DNA of 10,369 nt from Chitinispirillaceae bacterium. Lineage in GTDB: Bacteria > Fibrobacterota > Chitinivibrionia > Chitinivibrionales > Chitinispirillaceae. Shown here piece by piece: positions 6,827 to 10,369 of the stretch. Under the pieces are notes generated by a model that made no database searches, had not been told where the DNA came from, and saw only the letters and a list, made by a program, of their open reading frames with translations. The stretch spans positions 1-10,369 of the forward strand of contig JAFGOU010000186.1 in NCBI GenBank assembly GCA_016926315.1, read 5' to 3'. Position numbers and translations under genes: made by a program. Positions within the stretch are counted from its first letter, which is position 1. Every line of letters begins with the position of its first letter.

Positions 6827-7650
6827 TACGCGGTCCTTTCGGGTGTATGCTGCGCGTCAACCATGCGGATGAGCGCATCGAGTGGCTGTTGAAACAATGC
6901 CCTGCCCTGTTCAAAACCGGGCAGGTCGATGACGCACGTCCGCTGCTCGTCAGCGGCGATAAAAGCGTTATCAAACGGGATCGCGCCGAGCAGCCTGACA
7001 TCGGGCAGTGCCGCCTGCGCGGCGGCAGCGGTGCGGTCCGTCTCCCGCGCTTTATTGATAAGAAGGAAGAGCCGCCGTCCCAGATCAATGTCGGCCGCGA
7101 GCCGCGCAATGTGCCGCGCCGTCTCTATGCTGCGCGAGCCCGGCTCCACGACAATGACGAGCGCATCGACCCCGGCTGCCGTGGCGCGGCCCAGGTGTTC
7201 GACCCCGGCCTCCATGTCCAGTATCACGATCTCGCTCTCATGGAGTATGAGATGGCGCACCAGGCTCCTGAGCAGCGCGCTTTCAGGGCACGCGCACCCC
7301 GCGCCTCCCTTTTTTATCGCGCCGAGAACGAGCGCGTGCACGCCGCGATATTCGCACGCGTACTGCTTCGCGATATCGCTCACCTCGGGCAGCAGGGAAA
7401 AGATCTGTCCGGGTTTTCCGCGCTGCGCGCCGGTGCGCTCCTCAATGAGCCGGTCATTGGAGGCAAGGGGCTTGATCGTTGACGCGAGTCCTTCAGGAAT
7501 GCCGAGCGCATGGGCAAGGTTGGCGTCAGGGTCGGCGTCGATGGCATAGACCGGCCTGTTGCCTGCCGCAAGCAGGCGCGCCCATACGGCAGCAACGGTA
7601 GATTTCCCCACGCCGCCTTTACCCGAGATGGCGATTTTTGTTCCGCGCAT
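6826..7650 (-). CDS. cooC: CooC/AcsF-type nickel-insertion ATPase
   Basis: This is a second CooC-family ATPase (274 residues), clearly different from the one at 4998-5762. It has the deviant Walker A GKGGVGKST (residues 10-18), AIDADPDANLAHALG, and a longer middle section with ERTG (71-74) and SLLPEVSDIAKQY, a pattern typical of the CooC/AcsF branch. Next comes GAIKKGGAGCACPESALL with the metal-binding CXC at Cys119 and Cys121, then VILDMEAGVEHLGRAT. The expected role is ATP-driven maturation of nickel sites in CO dehydrogenase or acetyl-CoA synthase. It is the first gene of the minus-strand operon. The ATG at 7650 lacks a good Shine-Dalgarno sequence at normal distance, but no better in-frame start is visible. 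Its stop overlaps the next start as TAATG. The specific target enzyme is not in the window. Confidence 0.86.
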   Translation of the reverse strand: MRGTKIAISGKGGVGKSTVAAVWARLLAAGNRPVYAIDADPDANLAHALGIPEGLASTIKPLASNDRLIEERTGAQRGKPGQIFSLLPEVSDIAKQYACEYRGVHALVLGAIKKGGAGCACPESALLRSLVRHLILHESEIVILDMEAGVEHLGRATAAGVDALVIVVEPGSRSIETARHIARLAADIDLGRRLFLLINKARETDRTAAAAQAALPDVRLLGAIPFDNAFIAADEQRTCVIDLPGFEQGRALFQQPLDALIRMVDAQHTPERTA

Positions 7651-7662
7651 AACAACGTAGCC

Positions 7663-7687
7663 CGCCTTATTCCTTACTTCTAAGGCG
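7663..7687. promoter_or_regulatory. Short inverted repeat in the leader of the cooC operon
   Basis: CGCCTTA at 7663-7669 and TAAGGCG at 7681-7687 are perfect 7-bp arms around an 11-base centre. The repeat ends 13 bases upstream of the cooC ATG on the minus strand. It could be a repressor operator or an mRNA hairpin close to the ribosome-binding region. No regulator can be named, and it may simply be the edge of the adjacent repeat element. Confidence 0.35.
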
Positions 7688-7688
7688 T

Positions 7689-7784
7689 TTCACCGCAGAG
7701 AAGCGGAGGACGCCGAGAAAATGTTTTAATTTGATTTTGGTCATCCCCTTTTTTCCTCTGCGCACTCTGCGCCTCTGCGGTGAA
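7689..7784. repeat. 96-bp MITE-like inverted repeat
   Basis: TTCACCGCAGAG at 7689-7700 and CTCTGCGGTGAA at 7773-7784 are perfect 12-bp terminal inverted repeats. The similarity continues inward, imperfectly, for about 35 bases on each side around an AT-rich centre. Sequences of the form ACCGCAGAG..GCAGAG..GCGCAGAGG are a widespread dispersed intergenic repeat in bacterial genomes. It lies between the divergent cooC and lexA genes, has no coding capacity, and could act as a transcription insulator or simply be mobile debris. Confidence 0.7.
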
Positions 7785-7959
7785 TGTGTATTTGTTTCTT
7801 AGGGTTATTTCGGTCTTCCGGAAAATTTCATGGATAATCCAGGGTAGGAAAATACAACAAGGAAGAACAGGTCAAAGATAGTCTTATCATGATACGGAAC
7901 GATACCCCTGATCGAACGGAAGGAACGGGCGTGCGCATAAAAAAAAATCATGAAAGAGG
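7785..7959. other. AT-rich intergenic stretch upstream of the lexA promoter
   Basis: This is the rest of the 347-bp gap between the divergent cooC and lexA genes, after the inverted repeat and MITE-like element to its left. I see no convincing gene, terminator or further operator. An ATG at 7950 opens in frame with lexA, but it lies upstream of the promoter and is not taken as the start. Confidence 0.4.
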
Positions 7960-7997
7960 TTGTTTTTTTTCAGCACTATGTGTATATTTATACACGT
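7960..7997 (+). promoter_or_regulatory. lexA promoter with -10 inside the operator
   Basis: TTGTTT at 7960-7965 and TATATT at 7983-7988 are good sigma70-type -35 and -10 elements with a 17-base spacer. Transcription would begin around 7994-7997, immediately before the ATG at 7998, so the message would be leaderless or nearly so. The -10 element lies within the palindrome at 7980-7995, so a bound repressor would block RNA polymerase, as expected for an autoregulated lexA. Confidence 0.6.
7980..7995. promoter_or_regulatory. Putative LexA box, perfect palindrome
   Basis: GTGTATATTTATACAC has perfect 7-bp arms around TT. It follows the GTGT-N8-ACAC pattern and so has the same architecture as the E. 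coli LexA box CTGT-N8-ACAG, matching CTGTATATATATACAG at 13 of 16 positions. Its place over the lexA -10 region is typical of SOS autoregulation. Confidence 0.6.
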
Positions 7998-8618
7998 ATG
8001 CGGCAGCCGACAACAAAGCAGCGCAGAATACTCGTATTCATCGAGCAGTACCGCAAAAAACACGGTATTTCCCCGAGTTTTCAGGAGATGCAGGCGCATT
8101 TCGGGTATGCGTCGGTGAATTCGGTCCAGAACCATGTCAGGTTCCTGCGTAACAAGGGGCTTCTGGGCTCGAAACGAGGGGCGTTTGGCACCAAAAAGCG
8201 GTCGCTCATGTCGCTTGTGCCTGCGCCGCTCACAACGCCGCTTGTCGGCCGGATCGCGGCAGGCGTGCCGCTTGAGGCGGTTGAAAATGTGGAAACCTCG
8301 ATTGATCTGTCAAGCATCGGCATCGACAACAGCAGCGGCCGTTATTTCGCCCTTCGCGTAAAAGGCAATAGCATGATCGGCGCGCACATACTTGACAACG
8401 ACCTGGTGGTCATAAAGAAGCAGCCGGAAACGGGTCCGCATGAGGTCGCGGCCGTGCTCTGGAACAACGAGGCCACGCTGAAATATGTCAGAAAGGAGAA
8501 AGGGGCAATCGTGCTGGTACCGGCAAACGAGGCGATGCGGCCCATAGTAATAGATAAGAATAAGGCCGAAGCGTTTGAGGTGCTGGGAAAGGTGGTACGA
8601 GTGATTAGGGGAGTATAA
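7998..8618 (+). CDS. lexA: LexA SOS repressor
   Basis: LexA represses SOS genes until RecA filaments trigger its self-cleavage. This 206-residue protein has an N-terminal winged helix (1-70) with recognition helix residues SVNSVQNH (39-46). These align without gaps, number for number, to SPNAAEEH of E. coli LexA, which supports the ATG at 7998. The S24 peptidase domain has the cleavage site Ala88-Gly89 (LVGRIAAGVP), nucleophile Ser125 (KGNSM) and base Lys162 (ATLKYV), so it should be cleavable. A longer reading from 7950 would add 16 residues encoded across the promoter and operator, and is rejected. No Shine-Dalgarno precedes 7998, in line with a leaderless start. The gene is followed after 68 bp by a DnaE-family polymerase, its probable SOS target. 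Confidence 0.93.
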   Translation: MRQPTTKQRRILVFIEQYRKKHGISPSFQEMQAHFGYASVNSVQNHVRFLRNKGLLGSKRGAFGTKKRSLMSLVPAPLTTPLVGRIAAGVPLEAVENVETSIDLSSIGIDNSSGRYFALRVKGNSMIGAHILDNDLVVIKKQPETGPHEVAAVLWNNEATLKYVRKEKGAIVLVPANEAMRPIVIDKNKAEAFEVLGKVVRVIRGV

Positions 8619-8648
8619 GGATATGGGCGTTCCCCTGATCCTTTCTTT

Positions 8649-8683
8649 CAATCCGCAATCCGCATTCTGCAATCTGCAATATC
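8649..8683. repeat. Degenerate heptanucleotide tandem repeat
   Basis: There are five consecutive 7-base units: CAATCCG, CAATCCG, CATTCTG, CAATCTG, CAATATC. They fill the gap between lexA and the polymerase gene and end 3 bases before its ATG, taking the place where a Shine-Dalgarno sequence would normally be. The same kind of short heptamer repeat recurs between genes in several bacterial groups. Confidence 0.65.
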
Positions 8684-8686
8684 AAT

Positions 8687-10369
8687 ATGGTTTCCTATAT
8701 ATCCCTCCACAACCACTCGGTATTCTCTTATTACGCCGGCGTGGCAACGGTCGACGAACTGGTGGCAAAGGCGCGCTCGTGCGGCATGACCGCGCTGGCC
8801 CTGACCGACACGAACCGGATGAGCGGGCTGATCCTGTTCTACCAGGCGTGCAGAGAGGCCGGGATCAAGCCGCTTCTGGGAGTTGAGCTGACGCAGCGCA
8901 AAGGACCGGACCGCGATTACGCGGTGCTCCTGGCGAAAAACGCGGCAGGATACGGCGACCTGTGCGAGATCGTCACGCAGCGCCAGACCGATTCGGCGTT
9001 TACCTTTGAGACGGCGTTCGCCGGGCCGTGGGAGAACCTGCTGTTTATTGCCGGGTCGCCGACCGTGCTGGAGCTCCTTGCGCATACCCCGAACCGGCAG
9101 CGGCTGTATGCCGGGATCGTGGATAACAGCGCCGGAAGCCGGCAGCGGTCGCGGGAAATGGAACGCCGCGCCGATGATCTGGACATACCGCTTGCAGCGT
9201 CGAACAGCGTCTATTTCATTGACCGTCGCGACCACGAGACGCACCGCGTTCTGCGCGCCATCGGGCTCTGCTCCACACTGTCGCGGCTGGGGGAGAGGGA
9301 CTGCGCGCCGCCGAACGCCTGTTTCCGCACGCAGGAGGAGATGGCGCGGCTTTTCGATCGGCGGCCCGACGCGCTCGCGAACACGCTTCTGATTGCCGAT
9401 GCGTGCAACGTGGAGCTCGACCTTGGCCGCTGGATCGTACCGCGCATTGAATTGTCCGGCACGATTTCACCGGAACGGTATCTGCGCGATCTGGCGTGGA
9501 AAGGGTTTAACGCCCGGTACGGCTCGTCGGCCGCGCGGGAACGGGCGGCGGCGCTCCTGGCCAGGGAGCTCGACGTGATCGAGAAGCTCGGCTACGCGTC
9601 CTATTTTTTGATTGTCAAGGAGGTGCGCGACTGGGCCGACCGCACGTTTTCGGCCGGGTACCGCAGGCCCGGCGACAGCACCATCCTGCGCGGAAGCGCC
9701 GCCAATGCGATCACGTTTTACACGATCGGCGTGAGCGACCTCGACCCGGTCGAGCACGACCTCTATTTCGAGCGGTTCCTCAACGAGGACCGCGCTTCGC
9801 CGCCCGACGCCGACCTCGACTTCGGCTGGGACGAGCGCGAGCAGGCGCTTGACTATATGGTCAGACGCTGGGGCCGGGACCGCGTGGCCATCACCTGCAC
9901 CACCAACCACTTCCGCGCGGCCGCCGCGTTCCGCGAGACGGCAAAGGCGTACGGGTACAGCGAGGAGCAGGTCACGGCGATCATGCAATCGCGCCGCACG
10001 CGCAATGCGCGGATCGACGACGGCGAGCTGCGCAGCATCGCTGCGCAGGCGGCGCGCGTACGCGGCAAGCCGCGTTTTCTGGGCCAGCATCCGGGCGGCG
10101 TGCTGGTGACCAACGGTCCAATCCGCCGCCATGTAGCGTGCGAATACACCAACGGGCCGCGGCAGCGGCTCGTCACGCAGATCGACATGCACAGCGGCAT
10201 TGACGAACTCGGGCTCATCAAGTTCGACCTTCTGGGCAACGGCTCCCTGTCGGTGCTGCGCGACACGCTTGCTCAGCTCTCGGCCCAGGGACTGCCTGAT
10301 CCGCGGGTGGACGACGTGGAAAAATGCTGCGGCGATCCGGCGGTGCGGGCCATGGTGCGCGAGGGACGC
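8687..10369 (+). CDS. dnaE: DnaE-family DNA polymerase III alpha, probably SOS error-prone type (3' end outside window)
   Basis: This C-family replicative-type DNA polymerase has its first 561 residues visible. The N-terminal PHP domain (about 1-205) starts SYISLHNHSVFS (His8, His10), with LALTDTNRMSG at 37-47 and GVEL at 65-68. The polymerase palm has LRGSAANA (about 334-341), PPDADLDF with catalytic Asp374 and Asp376, and IKFDLLG with the third catalytic Asp514; LGQHPGGVLVT lies between. All three catalytic aspartates are therefore kept. The LTDxNxxSG form of the PHP loop and the PPDADLDF motif resemble the second, SOS-linked DnaE copies (DnaE2-like, and those paired with lexA/dinB in Bacteroidota-type genomes) more than the main replicative DnaE1. 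The adjacent lexA supports a damage-inducible role. The ATG at 8687 has no Shine-Dalgarno sequence. The beta-binding and C-terminal parts are not seen. Confidence 0.88.
   Translation, partial: MVSYISLHNHSVFSYYAGVATVDELVAKARSCGMTALALTDTNRMSGLILFYQACREAGIKPLLGVELTQRKGPDRDYAVLLAKNAAGYGDLCEIVTQRQTDSAFTFETAFAGPWENLLFIAGSPTVLELLAHTPNRQRLYAGIVDNSAGSRQRSREMERRADDLDIPLAASNSVYFIDRRDHETHRVLRAIGLCSTLSRLGERDCAPPNACFRTQEEMARLFDRRPDALANTLLIADACNVELDLGRWIVPRIELSGTISPERYLRDLAWKGFNARYGSSAARERAAALLARELDVIEKLGYASYFLIVKEVRDWADRTFSAGYRRPGDSTILRGSAANAITFYTIGVSDLDPVEHDLYFERFLNEDRASPPDADLDFGWDEREQALDYMVRRWGRDRVAITCTTNHFRAAAAFRETAKAYGYSEEQVTAIMQSRRTRNARIDDGELRSIAAQAARVRGKPRFLGQHPGGVLVTNGPIRRHVACEYTNGPRQRLVTQIDMHSGIDELGLIKFDLLGNGSLSVLRDTLAQLSAQGLPDPRVDDVEKCCGDPAVRAMVREGR

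Noticed and set aside
6026..7482. Two long plus-strand open frames opposite the MetE-like and cooC genes (6026-6892 and 6817-7482)
   Set aside because: They mirror strongly supported minus-strand genes, are arginine-rich and have no recognisable motif.
7689..7784. CRISPR-like repeat reading of the CAGAG-rich element
   Set aside because: It is one inverted pair, with no series of direct repeats and spacers and no cas genes nearby.
7950..7997. Longer lexA beginning at ATG 7950
   Set aside because: It would be encoded across the predicted promoter and operator; the start at 7998 reproduces E. coli LexA residue numbering.
8607..8636. AGGGGA/TCCCCT inverted repeat as a terminator between lexA and the polymerase
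   Set aside because: It has a six-base stem, an 18-base loop and no following T run; it also overlaps the lexA stop and is likely chance.
8623..8886. 87-codon plus-strand open frame after lexA
   Set aside because: It runs through the heptamer repeat and then the wrong frame of the DnaE PHP domain.

Overview
The window reads as chromosomal DNA from a GC-rich, Gram-negative, probably anaerobic bacterium. An ExbB/ExbD/TonB system and signal peptides imply an outer membrane. Two CooC-type nickel-enzyme maturation ATPases imply carbon monoxide dehydrogenase or acetyl-CoA (Wood-Ljungdahl) biochemistry. The GH3 glucosidase has an N-terminal layout (a secretion-tail-like module nested inside a carboxypeptidase-regulatory-like fold) that I associate with Fibrobacterota such as the Chitinispirillia. 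That placement is inference and only moderately sure.

Left, plus strand (1-2329): a TonB energy-transduction operon. It starts inside an ExbB channel protein that runs without a stop into ExbD (1-668), then TonB (673-1314) and a secreted or periplasmic protein made of eight back-to-back 34-residue TPRs (1298-2329). Spacing is tight or overlapping throughout. An 84-bp inverted-repeat element (2373-2456) closes the operon. Next is a secreted GH3 exo-beta-glucosidase (2506-4893) with both catalytic acids in place. Together these suggest uptake and breakdown of plant or fungal beta-glucan.

Middle, minus strand (7650 down to 4998): a three-gene operon, CooC/AcsF-like ATPase, single-barrel MetE-like methyltransferase, CooC-like ATPase. 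Adjacent genes overlap by one base (TAATG and TGATG). The MetE-like protein keeps the His/Cys/Glu/Cys zinc site but lacks the folate-binding N-terminal half of normal MetE. Its place between two CODH maturation factors suggests a folate-independent methionine synthase or a related methyl transfer fed by the corrinoid protein of the acetyl-CoA pathway. This is the most interesting hypothesis in the window.

Right, plus strand (7960-10369): an SOS cassette. lexA (7998-8618) is preceded by a well-formed promoter whose -10 element lies inside a perfect 16-bp palindrome of LexA-box architecture. After 68 bp containing degenerate heptamer repeats comes a DnaE-family (probably error-prone, SOS-type) DNA polymerase that runs off the right edge. 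No imuA or imuB lies between them. The 347-bp gap between the divergent cooC and lexA genes holds a short inverted repeat, a 96-bp MITE-like inverted repeat and the lexA promoter. I found no RNA genes, transposases or CRISPR arrays.
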